From Bursaphelenchus xylophilus (Eukaryota; Nematoda; Chromadorea; Rhabditida; Aphelenchoididae), in contig CAJFCV020000006.1 in the NCBI GenBank assembly GCA_904066235.2, positions 12,152,001-12,216,000 of the forward strand: a stretch of 64,000 nucleotides of DNA. The letters are read 5' to 3'. Below the pieces are notes generated by a model. That model was given only the letters and a program-made list of their open reading frames with translations. It did no database searches and had not been told where the DNA came from. Positions 32,198 through 43,200 of the stretch are shown piece by piece. Positions within the stretch are counted from its first letter, which is position 1; the number at the start of each line of letters is the position of its first letter. The position numbers were made by a program, and so were the translations under genes.

Positions 32198-35100
32198 TCA
32201 AACCATATATTCCCTGGCGTTCTGGCACATCGGTGAGCCATCGCTGGCGCTGTACGTGATCTCATCAGCCAGGATTCGTTCAGTTTCCAGTCGAAACATG
32301 TTGTCGCTGCACTTCTTGAACTGGAACCTCGTGAATCCCGGTGGAACGGTGAGTTTGTGGAAGGTTCGCAAATGTTTCGAGAGTGCGGAGCCTCGTTGAT
32401 AGGTGGAGCCGCAAATATGGCACAAATATGGGGACTTGATGTAGTCCGGATCGTGGGTCTGGAGGTGATGTTTGAGCTGTTTCTGCCACGCGAATTCGAC
32501 GTTACAATGGGGACAGGAGTACATCAGGCCGGAATGGGAGGCCACGTGTTTCGAGAGGTCCGATTTCTTGACATAACTGAAACTTTTGAGGTTAAAAATG
32601 CGAAAATTTTATATTATACTTGACTGCTGTAACAGAAACGGCCAAATCTCAACAATAAAAGGTCAACACAACGTATTTTACAATCTAACATTTCCTACAT
32701 ACCACATAAAACACTTTGAAACTCAGTTTCATCCGTTAAAAACACAAAATTTTAATGTCATCTCGACCTAGTACAATATAAAAATTAAACTCAAAACCTA
32801 GAATTTTTACTCTAAACACCTCAAAATGCCATATAATAGTATAATTAGTGCAAAAATCCAAAAATCAATTCCAATTTTAACTATTTTCCTCATGTACAAT
32901 ATAACTAAACCCTGATTTTTTGAAATTTCTAAACTTCAAACTGGCCTCAAATGACTTCCATAGCCTCTAACATTCCTCAGACTTCCATATCACTCAAAAC
33001 CAGAGTTGGACGATTGGGGAAAAAGACGATTGAGGAAACCGAAAAGTATTATTTTTCTTCGATGCACGAGTGAAATTAGGATAATCGAGGGTGCTGGTTT
33101 CGAAAATGACATTCATCTTTTTGATCGTTACTTTTTTTCTTAAGTAGTACTGTAAAGTAGTAATTCTTTGATTTTTTTCACAAATACTCGATTTAGGGGT
33201 TTCCGATGGTGCTGATTTCGAAAAACTTATTCATTTTTTCTGATTTGAAAACAGAACCACCAGTGTCGGCTGCATTACTGTTTTCAAACCAGAAAAAAAT
33301 GAGTAAAATTTTCGAAATCAGCACCACTGAAAAACCCCAAATCGAGTATTCATGAAAAAAATTCAAAAAATTACTACTTTACAGCTGTATACAACTGTAT
33401 ACAGTACTACTTAAGAAAAAAAGTAACTATTAAAATAAAATGAATGTCATTTACAAAATCAGAGCACACTCGATTATCAAAATTTCACACTTGCATCAGA
33501 AGAAAAATAATACTTTTCGGTTCCCCCAATTGTCTTTCCACAATCGTCCAACTCTGGTTTTGAGTAATATAGAAAATCTGGGGCATGTCAGAGGCTATGG
33601 AAGTAATTTCAGGCCAACTTTGAAGTTTAGAAATTACAAAAAATAGTACAGCCGTGAGGCGTTTGGTTTAGTTATATTGTACATGATGAAAATAGTTGAA
33701 ATTGGGATTGGTTTTGTGGAGTTTTTGCACTAATTATACTATTATATGGCGTTTCGAGATGCTTAGAGCAAAAATTCTAGGTTTTGAGTTTAATTTTTAT
33801 ATTGCACTAGGTCGAGATGCCATTAAAATTTTTGTGTTTTTAACGGATGAAATTGAGTTTCAAAGTGTCTTATGTGGTAGGACATTTTTCGTCCCAGTTC
33901 CACTCAAAACTCCCACCTTTTTCCGCACTGTTCACACTGAAACGGTCGATTTTTGCAATGGACCCCTTCAATGTGGTTGTTCATGTCCGATTCCCGGTTC
34001 GCGACGTATTGACACTGCTCGTGAGGGCAGGCAAACTTCTTCACATGCCGTTCGCAGTGGTCTCGGAGGAATTTTGAGGAGCTGAAGACTTTTTGACACA
34101 GATAACACACATATTTTGACGAGTTTTCATCGGAGATTCGACGGGTGGAGTGCTCGATTAATTTCTGCGACGACGAGAAATGTTGGCCACAAAATGGGCA
34201 GGCGAGGGTTCGACAGTGCGAATGGGAGATTACATGGCGAGAGAGGTTGAAACGGTCGGGAAATCTGGACTCACACGCTGAAAATTAAAATTCTAAATTT
34301 TTTTTGGGTAATGGACAAGGTGAAGGTAAAAAGATTATTTTTTTTGTAAATAAAACAAACCCATTTGCAATAAATCAGATTACAGATGATCTAATATGAA
34401 CTGCAACAACAGAAAAATCAAGAATTTCTCACAAAAAGCGAGCCTTTTGAGACAAACTGTACCTAGTATAATATAAGGTAAAAGTCTAAAAAAATTCAGC
34501 AATTTTGTTACAAAAAACAATTATTTATATCACCTACATCCTAATTAAACCCAATTGGACAAAATTTTCATCTAATACACTTCAAATTTACCCTGGCGAC
34601 ATCAAATCCATCAAGTACAATATCAGCCGGAACCTCTAAAAAAACCCCTTACCATTCTCCCATTTGCACTCAAAACAGAAGCTCCCATCTTGATATTGCA
34701 CGGGATCCATGCAGAATGCATGATTCTTGAGATGTTGTAAAAATTCGGAGACTTTTCGAAATTGTACCTAAATTTCAAAACTCAAATAAAAAAATCAAAA
34801 ACTCACTCCGCATTGCTGCCACTGGCAAATGATGGCACTTTCGCATTGGTCAACGACTGCATTTGGTTGGAAAAAACAACTAAAGCAGAAAATTTTTACT
34901 TTTGATGTCAAGTGTAATATAAAAAAGTTGACGAAACTTACTGATTTAGGCTAGTAGAACTTTGACGAAGTAAATTGAGACCGTTTTTTTGACAAAGAGC
35001 GTGGTGGATGTGAAGGCGGATATGGCTTTGCAGTTCGACCGGGTCATTCAAATGCACTGTGCAACCGTAAATCCCACAGGCAATTAGGGCTGAAAATAAA

Positions 35101-35824
35101 AATTATTTGAGGTAAATTGAATGCTGAACAAAGCGTTGTGTCCCTGAGGTACTTTAGAGTTTAAAAAGTTTTAAATTTCTAGCAATTTTTACTAATTTTT
35201 GGACAAAAGTCCGCGGATATAGCTAAAACAATATAAAAAAGTAGTCACATCTTCATATTTTTAATCTTAGAAGCGAAAAAGAACTCCTCAGTAGTTATAA
35301 TACACCCTACAAATTCAAATTTTAAATTGAAACATTGTTTCTGGATATACTTTATATTGTACTTGACACCTGATTTTCAAGAGTAAGGAAAAGCATTACT
35401 ATATTACTTTTTCAGCTCAATCGCTTGTAAATGTGATCGATATGGCAGCAAGCAACTTTTGGAATGCAAAACGCGACCTTTTATATCTATCAAGGACAAA
35501 ACCGATATTGCACTAGACACCGAAATCAAAATCAAAGTTTCTCGCCAAATAAAGCAGCTCTGTGGCACTTAACACCTCCAATAGCACTAATGAGGACAAA
35601 ACTTCGTTCCATATCATCTAAATTTTCAAAAACAACAAGAAAATTGACCTACCTCCATGGAACCATTTGGTTGAGATGTGTGTAACATGTTCCTCCAGAT
35701 GTGCTTCGAGATGGGCCGCGTCATTCAACGAGATGAAACAATCCGCCCAACGACACTTGAACGCGTTTTCCTCCGGGTTCTCGCCCGACACCCAGGTCCA
35801 CATCAGCTCGTCGAGCGCATTCAT
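32198..35824 (-). CDS. hinf-1: HINFP-like C2H2 zinc-finger transcription factor
   Basis: Exons are 35,653-35,824, 34,942-35,089, 34,807-34,879, 34,653-34,767, 33,917-34,277 and 32,198-32,576, all in phase, giving 415 residues. About ten C2H2-type fingers are visible: CRWADC...H...H first, later CYLCQKVFSSSKFLRDH, CEQCGKSYVKKSDLSKH, CPHCNVEFAWQKQLKHH and CHICGSTYQRGSALSKH. The C-terminal block PPGFTRFQFKKCSDNMFRLE corresponds to the conserved FRY...G-x-MRL segment that follows the last finger in HINFP. That protein activates histone H4 transcription at the G1/S transition. Exon 2 contains TGCACTGTGCA in frame (35,053-35,063). Intron 5 is 1.34 kb because of a 1.2-kb palindrome. One finger is split by this intron exactly after its CxxC. 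Confidence 0.85.
32699..33880. mobile_element. ~1.2-kb palindrome in HINFP intron 5
   Basis: The arms pair from TACCACATAAAACACTTTGA at the left to TCAAAGTGTCTTATGTGGTA at the right. Internal landmarks are mirrored: AAACCAGAGTTGGACGATTG near 32,999 with CAATCGTCCAACTCTGGTTT near 33,540; CTTAAGTAGTACTGTAAAGT near 33,139 with its partner near 33,395; GTGCTGATTTCGAAAA near 33,210 with TTTTCGAAATCAGCAC near 33,310. No transposase frame is present. Several copies of the TATATT-x-CACTAG motif are carried inside both arms. Confidence 0.85.
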
Positions 35825-37253
35825 TTCTATCTATACATCGCATCCAAACTTGGCAACTGAAATTCGAGGGATTAACGCAAATTCAGAATCAATTTCGAGT
35901 TTTTCGAATGTTGCACGTCTTGGTGGGTCAGTCCAGGCGTTCACCCACTGACCTACATAAGCGTGCCCCTTGATCTCGACCAACCTCACCTTGATTTAGG
36001 CAAGGTGGTGTGGGGCAAGAGTAATATCGCGTTCTCAAGCCTGACCTTTTGTATACGAAACCTCGGCGACGCTGTGGGAAGTGCGGGGACGGATAAGAGA
36101 TAGGCGGCGAGCAGCGCCGACGTACCTGCGGGAAAAGAGCAACCAGCTTTTCTCGGATTCGAAAAAGCGCAGACGAGAGCGGAGACCTTGAAATGCGCGA
36201 TTCGAAAAAGCACAGCAAAAACATTGGGGCGCGAAAAAACCAACAAGTATAAGAAGAAGGGAGAAGGACGACCACTTCGACCTCCTTTGACCGCCGAATC
36301 ATAGGGTCTCTGACCCAATCCGAGACGAATATTATTATATTCGAGTAATTAAGGTCGCGGCTCTCCGGAATTATCTCATATCCCCAATTTTATTTGAACC
36401 CTGGTCCGAAATTGCTTGGAAATACGATCTACACGGTCTAAACCCTCTATTGGTAGGATTTACAAGCGTTTTCGGGCAAAGAGAACAACAATTTTTCCAT
36501 AGATAACATCTTTGATACCTAGAATTATAAAAACAAACAAAATTCAACTTACTTCATAAAATCATGACGATTATACTATTTTACATTACTATTTACAACA
36601 AGAATTATGCGGAATGTTATCGAGTACCCATAGAGAGAATAATTTTGCTTTATTTTCCCACTTTCTTGGACAAAACTTTGGGCGCAGCTCGCCAAAGTCT
36701 GAGTTGCAGGCTGCGCGAACTTTCATACGAAAAAAACTTGTTTTATTGATGAAAATTGATACAATTGAAAGAATACGTAGATTGACTGTACATAGTGTAG
36801 TATTTATGCTGTATTGGACACTTGGAAACTGATTATTCGCTCTTCTTAACTGAAATATATTACGTTAGGCAAGATTTTTTTGGATTACTGCGATTTTGGA
36901 AGTTACAGTAGGAAAAAATGATGATTAAAGTAAATTGAAGGACCAAAGAAGATTTCTAATTGCTGTATTTAAAAGGAATTTGCTGAATTCGAACTAAAAA
37001 TAGGTTTTTTTTGATATTACACTAGATCAGGATTACTGTAATTGTGAAGTTACCATTAGAAAAATTGAAGCCAAAAGGTAATCAAAATGACAGAAAAGGC
37101 ATCTAATTGCTTTTTAAAAAAGGATCACACCAAATTCGAATTTAAAATTTGATCTTTTTGATATTACACTTGATCTGGATTACTGTAATTGTGAAGTTAC
37201 CATTAGAAAAATTGAAGCCAAAGGCTAATCAAAATGTCAGAAAAGGCTTCTAA
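35825..37253. other. Interval between HINFP and TIL genes, with a GC-rich block
   Basis: From about 35,935 to 36,340 the sequence is markedly more GC-rich than its surroundings. It has overlapping long minus-strand frames rich in Arg, Ser and Cys that lack splice sites or a recognisable domain. It may be the remains of a mobile element. The rest to 36,870 shows nothing I can support. Confidence 0.4.
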
Positions 37254-37310
37254 TTACTGTTTATGAAAGGAATTCGCTGAATTGGAACTAGAAACAGGAT
37301 TTTTTTGATA
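36870..37310. repeat. Tandem ~146-bp repeat including the TIL gene's last exon
   Basis: Three units start near GATATTRCAC at about 37,012, 37,158 and 37,305 (reading left), each with GGATTACTG, GTTACCATTAGAAAAATTGA and AGAAAAGGCWTCTAATT. The unit nearest the gene contributes the terminal intron and exon at 37,254-37,276. The others carry mutated copies of that acceptor and exon. Confidence 0.75.
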
Positions 37311-37644
37311 TTGCACATGGTCTTACCCAGTTGCGAACAAGTCTCTTGTTTGACGCATTTGTTTTCAAACAATGCAAAGCCTTTGTTGCATTCACAACCC
37401 TCAATGCATACTTGAATGCATCCTCGTGTTTTCGGATCCACCTTTTCCACCAGATCCTCACAAGTCAAGGGACAAGCGGGTCCACACGGTGTGAAGATGC
37501 TATTTTCAGGGCAGTTTGGCTTGCCCATTGTTGACGCTACCAGCTGAAATTCCACTCAATTAACACGATATTGAATTCCGATGTGTTTTAAAAGCGATTT
37601 CAACTTACAAAACTCAAAATTACGATGACAAAAAGCCGATTCAT
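37254..37644 (-). CDS. Secreted TIL-domain serine protease inhibitor (first)
   Basis: Exons are 37,609-37,644, 37,327-37,543 and 37,254-37,276, giving 91 residues. The signal peptide spans exon 1 and the start of exon 2 (MNRLFVIVILSF then LVASTMG). One complete TIL domain follows with ten cysteines (C-PENS...PCGPACPLTC...GC...VC...GCEC...KC...TC). The spacing fits Ascaris-type trypsin/elastase inhibitors. The reactive-site loop lies around residues of ...DPKTRGCIQV; target specificity cannot be read safely. The last exon, only seven codons, is least certain because it lies in a tandem repeat. TATAAATA on the coding strand lies about 70 bp before the ATG. Confidence 0.85.
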
Positions 37645-37714
37645 TGCTGATGACAAGGATAATATTCGAGAAAAAGAAACCTTGAGTTTTCGAGTGGCCA
37701 AAGGCCAGCTGTTA

Positions 37715-37722
37715 TTTATATA
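37715..37722 (-). promoter_or_regulatory. Probable TATA box of first TIL gene
   Basis: CGTATATAAATAAC reads on the minus strand about 70 bp upstream of the ATG at 37,644. A comparable TGTATATATACG lies about 70 bp before the second TIL gene (39,697-39,708). Confidence 0.45.
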
Positions 37723-38049
37723 CGAACTTTACATCGCCCTGAGTCACATTCTTCAAAAATAAACACATAAAAATCATGGGTCTTCCGGCAAAATCGAGGG
37801 GTTTTTGCCCTATGATATTAATAGTTTCCGCTGTGTTTACGACTTTGAGAGCTCTGATCTCATTGGATTGCATATTGTCAGTGAAAGCAGTGATATTAAA
37901 GGGCAGATCTGAGCTTGAGAGTCAGTAATTAATATATTTTAGGGCTTTTTTGATATAATAGGCCAATTGGAAACGGCATGAAATTGTGCCAACTGCGACC
38001 CTCAGATTTTCTTTTAATTCTGCACATATTTTGTGTATAGACTACATAT

Positions 38050-38335
38050 CAATCCCTGAAAATTTTAACTCGCGCTTTGCAGAAAAAGCCGAGATATTCA
38101 ACAATCTTTGAGGCCGAGAGAGTCGCAAAATGTGGAGAGCGGTGAAAGAAAACTCTTTTTTTGTATCTTCGCCAGTTGCGTGAGGAAAAAGAATGATTTT
38201 TTGTAGAAATACTGCTCACACAACAGGGGAAAAAATTTTTCATTTTGAAAATAAAAAAATCGAGATTTTTCCAGATTTGGACATCAAAATCTCAATGGTG
38301 ACTGCAAAGTGCAAGCTAACATTTGGTCAAAATCA
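38050..38335. mobile_element. Degenerate inverted-repeat element
   Basis: AACTCGCGCTTTGCAG near 38,068 faces CTGCAAAGTGCAAGCTAA near 38,302. The interior contains GAGAGAGTCGCAAAATGTGG..GAGCGGT. Related interiors, GAGAGAGCGCGTGGAATGCGGTGAGC and GAGAGAGTGCGCGGAATGCG, occur near 40,602 and 51,551, defining a dispersed family. Confidence 0.55.
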
Positions 38336-38470
38336 GAGATTTTTTTTGACCAATTTTTTTACAAAATTCAACACAGAAAAGTTCGAAAAAAAGAAAAAGC
38401 AAAAAAAAATGACAATTGAAACTTCAAACCATAGAAATTTATTATAATTTATTCAAATCTCCAACATTTC

Positions 38471-39630
38471 TTATTGCTTTTTAACAAGTGTGGCACAAGT
38501 AGCCGTAGCATAACACTCTCCATTATGAAGAGTGTATCCCTCATTGCAGACGCAGTCGGGTTTGCACATTGCAATGCATATCTTGTCAGTTGCATTGTTC
38601 ACAACCTCAGTGCAAGTGGTGGGACAGGCACTGGCACATTTGCTGAACACGCTGTTTGGGCCGCATTTCTTGTCGGGCGCGGCGAAAGTCAGGGCGATGA
38701 GCTGGAAATGTCACGATTTTTTGGGAGAAAAAATTGTTGGTAAGAGCTTCAATTTGACCCAAAATTATGTATGAAAAAGGATGACATAGGCATAGGTAAG
38801 CAAAGAATTTCGGGTCCTCATCAACAGCTGCTTGCGCTGTTAACGACCTCTGTGATGCTTTTTAACAGCAAAATCGAGCATTTACTATTAAAAAAAACAG
38901 TTTAATATCGGTCTGTCGGTGTGAGGCGGAACGACCGAGCTTCGAGCATTTTCCCACGAGGAACGATCTACATTTATTCAAATTTGATTGTACTTTCCCA
39001 CGTGGGGCTTCCCTATAGAAGGGCCTCCTTTCCACTGAATAAATCACTTGACTCTTGAGCGTCTCGTCACGTTACTGGGTTGTCGGGCCTTTCGACAGTC
39101 GGGAAAATACTGTGGATTCGTCGCAGGTAAAAATGTCATCGTAGTCGGCCCCAAATCTCCAGCCGTGGCTGGCCGTCGCAAAGCGATGATGAACTTTTCC
39201 AAGGCGCCACGAATCCACGTTATTTTCCAGACAGACTGATATAAGAAAGAGGAAAAATATGTGCTGCTGTAAAAAAGGCTTTTGGGTCCTTCACGATTTT
39301 TTCGCGGCTTCGAATTCGGCCGCAGTGTAAAAAAATGATGCACGGTGCAAACCCCCAATTGCACCGTGCACTTGATTTTCGATGAGACAGAGTTCTCATT
39401 ATCTTGTCGACAGTCTGATATCAGTCTGTCGGGAAGATAATGTGGATTCGTAGCGTCTTGGAATAGCCCATAGTTGCTGTCTAGCCGCCGCGGAAGACTT
39501 GATGCGGGGCTGCGGCAAGCCGAGGCATTTTTCAGCGACAAGTCTGCATTATTTTCGTTCCATAAAGACTGATAAAGTACAAGTATCTTCAACTTACAGT
39601 AGCCAGCACAACAACACCAACGAACTTCAT
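38471..39630 (-). CDS. Secreted TIL-domain serine protease inhibitor (second)
   Basis: Exon 1 (39,598-39,630) encodes MKFVGVVVLAT and exon 2 (38,471-38,701) the rest, giving 87 residues. A signal peptide ends near LTFAAP, and one TIL domain with ten cysteines follows: C-GPNSVFSKCASACPTTC, then C-IAMC, C-VC and the closing GEC...ATC. It is presumably a secreted inhibitor of trypsin-like or related proteases, inferred from the family. The 896-bp intron contains two MITE copies and a head-to-head pair of TGCAC palindromes. A TTTTCAG|AACG site near 39,674 could be a trans-splice acceptor, with TATATATA just upstream. Confidence 0.87.
39095..39243. mobile_element. TATCAGTCTGTCGGG-type MITE in TIL intron
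   Basis: CAGTCGGGAAAATACTGTGG at the left and CCACGTTATTTTCCAGACAG..CTGATA at the right are inverted ends. This copy belongs to the subtype with GTGGATTCGTCGC next to the end, as in 39,419 and 50,138. Confidence 0.7.
39419..39574. mobile_element. Second TATCAGTCTGTCGGG-type MITE in the same TIL intron
   Basis: The left end is TATCAGTCTGTCGGGAAGAT, and the right end CATTATTTTCG..AAAGACTGATA. It is flanked at the left by another partial right end, TATCTTGTCGACAGTCTGATA, suggesting repeated insertion at the same spot. Confidence 0.7.
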
Positions 39631-40224
39631 GACTTCCTGACTTCCGAAAAATTAACGTGAAACTTTGACGTTCTGAAAATTGAAAAACTTTAAAGTGTAT
39701 ATATACGTTTCCCTTCCGTCTGCGTGTTCGTCAAAGGGCAGGGGTCGTTTTTGTAACTTTTAGTCTGTTTACAACGCTTGCGAATAAACATTAAACATAT
39801 GAACAATAAGGTGAAAAAGTTATTTTTTATGAAATTTGGAGAGCGGAGGAGTTCGCCGAAATAGAAAGAATAAAGTTTCAACAGATTGGGTTAGTCATTA
39901 CGAACAGAGTGTAGATTGTTTGAGTCATATTGTAGAAGATATTGGTTCAAAAAATCCAAATACCAACCGCAACAAACCACCGACCAAATGCAAATCCCGA
40001 GATCTTCGGAATTTCATTTATACCTTAACCCCGAGGCGATGACTCAAAAAACAAACGGATTTGGAAAAACAAATTAACCTCCGTTGCCTACCGTTCACTA
40101 TTTCCGAAGATTTCTGGGTAAACACTCGAAATTCCAAAGTTTGCTTTGGCTAACCGATTGCATGAAATTATATATCATATGAAAGAGATTGAACTTTATT
40201 TCTGAAGGGTTTTGAGACGCGGAA

Positions 40225-42338
40225 ATGACGAAAATTCGTGAGCTGGTGGTTTTCTCCGTTGTTTTGGCGGTAAGTTGCACATGATAGGAATTTCAGTTTT
40301 CGGAAATTACAATAGGATGCTTAGACCGTTGGGTCAAAACGGTCTGCCAAAACAGTCCGCAAAAAAAAAGATTTTTAAAGCTCACAGAGACCTGGAGGGG
40401 TCAAGGGTTCGACCGTGCTGATTAAAACCTGTTTCATTTTTCCAATTATTACTTGTTCGCCTTAAGTAATAATGCAAATTAGTAATGTTCTGACTTTTTT
40501 GATGAGAAATACTTTTTTAATTAAAAAACTGCCTAACCGTATCAAAGTAAAATTTATATCTTGCCGCGCTAGAGAGATATTTACCAATTTTTGCGCCCGA
40601 GAGAGCGCGTGGAATGCGGTGAGCGGTTAGAGAGAAAAACGATTTTATCATTTTCCTGTCGTATCTTATCACTATCTACAAAAATGCCTATCTCTCCGCC
40701 CCGCTTGAAGTTTGATAAGATATCAAACGATCTATATAAGCACCGCCGATACTCTACTAGACGTCAATCACCTAATTACAACTGTTGACCACTACATTAG
40801 CGCGTTGGCCTGATATTAGCACCGAGAGCTGTGCCCAGAAACTTGACCCAAAGTCCAGAGGGCCGGTAAGTCTCCAATTGTTAGAAAACGGCGAGGAGAC
40901 GACGGGGAACAGAGGTTTGATGAGAAGAGCTAGACATCAATCCAATCCGTAGTTCAATAAACCGGTACTATTTATAAATGATAGTTCAGAGTTAGCCAAT
41001 GCCACCGATAGAGGCAACGAACTGAAACTTGACGAATATAGAAGACGTAGTAACCAAACAAATAGAAGCCTTCCCGACCTTCGTAACCGCCAGGCAGCAG
41101 GAGGTACCCAACGCAAAACTATGGTATCCGATACAGAAACTACCAGCCCGCTGATCTTTTTTTTTTTTTTTTTTTTGAATTCAACGAAGACGTAACCTAG
41201 CAGCGACTCGAATCATTACTACCAAAGTTGAAAAAAACGTAAACCTACCCGAAAACTTCACTTGCACCCAGAACCTCGCAAGACCGAAGTTCCTACTGCC
41301 TGACGGATCCCGGGAAAGAGCGAGACGAGCCTTAAGCCTATGCAGACAGGTACCGGACGTAAATGTATTCACACTTGCACAGAGGTTCTCAACATTGGGA
41401 AAACAGCCCACCCTTCAATGAGAACATAGATTTCAATTTCAAGGAACTTATGTTTCAACAGTTCGTAACTGAAACTCTCCTTCGGCATCATGTGCAACTA
41501 TCCCGACCAAAAACATTCGTAAATTTGGAGGTGATCCCTACGAATCCAGTCCAACCCCAATTTTGTTTTATAAAATAGCATCGTGACATATCATATAGAT
41601 ACGCCCCGACTCGAAAGGGTCGTAGATACCCGGGATAAAAAATGGGTGAGTGGATTTTGGGAGTTTAAATTTTACTGTTTCCCCTATCATTGTTTCCTCA
41701 TTGACCCTTTTAGGCATCATTATATTATATGCATCTCCTTAAGAAGTTCTTGGTTTACCAATAAACTTGTAATTGAATAACTCGTGACATGCCTTAGAAG
41801 GGCAAGCATAAACTAACTGTTGCATATTATACGCCTGCGCCACACAGAATCAAAAATGAACGCACCGAACCCAGCAGAAGATCATTTCAAACGCCCTATT
41901 AGGCTGTCTTTGTAGTCACGATAATTATCAGTCATAAATTTGCTCATTTTCTGTTTCCAGATATCCGCCCAGGTGGACGAAACCCCCGACTGCCCCGAGA
42001 ACAGCCGATTCCAAGAGTACGCGACGATCTGCGATCCCACTTGTCAGGATATTATTGAGGGGCATAATAAAGACGACTGCATCCCAAGATACATGCCGGA
42101 TTGTGTTTGTTTCGAAGGATTCAGCTGGTTTCATGGAGTTTGCGTGCCAACCGAGGAGTGTGAGAGGAATGGTGAGTAAAAAATACTTTTGGGAAGTAAA
42201 ACAAAAAGTGCCAAGTTTCATCAAAATCCGAGCGTCGAATTATTTTCTCATTTTCTGTAAAAAAAAAGATTTTTTTCAGCCACAACCTCTTCGACTGCAG
42301 TCGCGACTGACCCGGCGGACAGGGACGGCGACAAATAA
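40225..42338 (+). CDS. Secreted TIL-like inhibitor with eight cysteines (third)
   Basis: Exons 40,225-40,269, 41,961-42,171 and 42,280-42,338 join in phase to give 104 residues. The signal peptide is MTKIRELVVFSVVLA plus ISAQ. The domain starts CPENSRFQEYATICDPTC and ends GVCVPTEEC, but has eight cysteines instead of ten. The two missing positions correspond to C2 and C6, which bond to each other in the Ascaris inhibitor, so a single disulfide seems to have been lost cleanly. A Thr/Asp-rich tail follows. Intron 1 is 1.69 kb and holds relics of mobile elements. The gene converges with the aldo-keto reductase relic. Confidence 0.8.
40780..41580 (+). pseudogene. Broken coding fragments in TIL intron, possible retroelement relic
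   Basis: Three consecutive stretches in different frames have coding-like composition: about 40,980-41,150 (contains LKLDEYRRRSNQTNRSLPDL), 41,178-41,420 (contains FLLPDGSRERARRALSLCRQ) and 41,363-41,578. A run of about 20 T separates the first two. No diagnostic protease, reverse transcriptase or integrase motif is visible, so the class is unknown. GC content is higher than in the introns around it. Confidence 0.3.
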
Positions 42339-42551
42339 CCGAAATTTTTATACTTAAAAAAGGTTGTATTCCCAAGTCTCAAGTTGTGACGTATTTTACC
42401 ATCATGTTAACCTACATTTTAAGAGTGATAAATAAACATTTTATTACTTGAAAAAAATTTAAAAACAAAAAAATTGAATTTTTTTAATTGAAGTAAATTT
42501 TACCATCAATCGAAATTATACATTTTAAAAACGATTAATAAAAAAGTCTTT

Positions 42552-42852
42552 TTACTTCCTCTCATTTTTCCATGGGTCATCCGGATGACCAATAAAAATT
42601 GGCTGCAGATAAAGTCTCTGATTTCGATTCAATTTGGCCAGCTCGGCCATGTCTTCATCTTTCAAACTAAAGTCAAAGATCTCAAAGTTCTCCTTGATTC
42701 TCTGTGGATTGGCGCTTTTCGGGACCACCGCAATTTTCCGCTGAATCAATTGACGAAGGAGGATCTGCGCCGGAGATTTTGAATATTTCTTGGCCAAGGC
42801 TTGAACGACTGAATTATTTAGTGGATTGGCGGAGTGGAGCTCTTCGGGAGTG
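42552..42852 (-). pseudogene. Aldo-keto reductase, isolated last exon
   Basis: After a TTTTTTCCAG acceptor the exon encodes 99 residues, including KYSKSPAQILLRQLIQRKIA, VVPKSANPQRIKEN and FSLKDEDMAELAKLNRNQRL. These are the cofactor-binding C-terminal part of an aldo-keto reductase. The matching N-terminal exons lie 8 kb away beyond the left duplication arm (50,961-52,163). About 100 residues between them (GVSNF and NQ-x-E-x-HP regions) are absent from the window. Direct splicing of exon 3 to this exon would shift the frame. It is therefore the 3' remnant of a broken gene. Confidence 0.85.
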
Positions 42853-43200
42853 CTGGAAAAAACTGTATAGTACGAGGTGAAAATCGCAGTATTAGGCACC
42901 ACAACAACACCATTAACGCATAAGGGCCAAATTTTCAACTTTTCTCCGATCGTCTTTTTCCGCGATCGTCCAACTCCGGCTACGACTTTTCGGGTCAAAC
43001 CATGTTCTTCGGGAACTAATTTTTGTTTACGCTTTTTTGAAATTGATAATTTTTTTCCATTGCGGTTAGATGAGACCAGTTATCATTTAGAGTTGGTTAC
43101 CGAAGGAACACAAGGAAAACCCTCAAAACGTTCGTCGCTTTTCGTTTAGGGAAACTTCATTTCTCTGACTGTCTGCAGCCTCCCAAAACCTGTGATCTTA

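Noticed and set aside
35928..36318. Minus-strand 124- and 110-codon frames in the GC-rich block
   Set aside because: They overlap in two phases, have no domain, no splice context and no paralogue. They more probably reflect local GC content.
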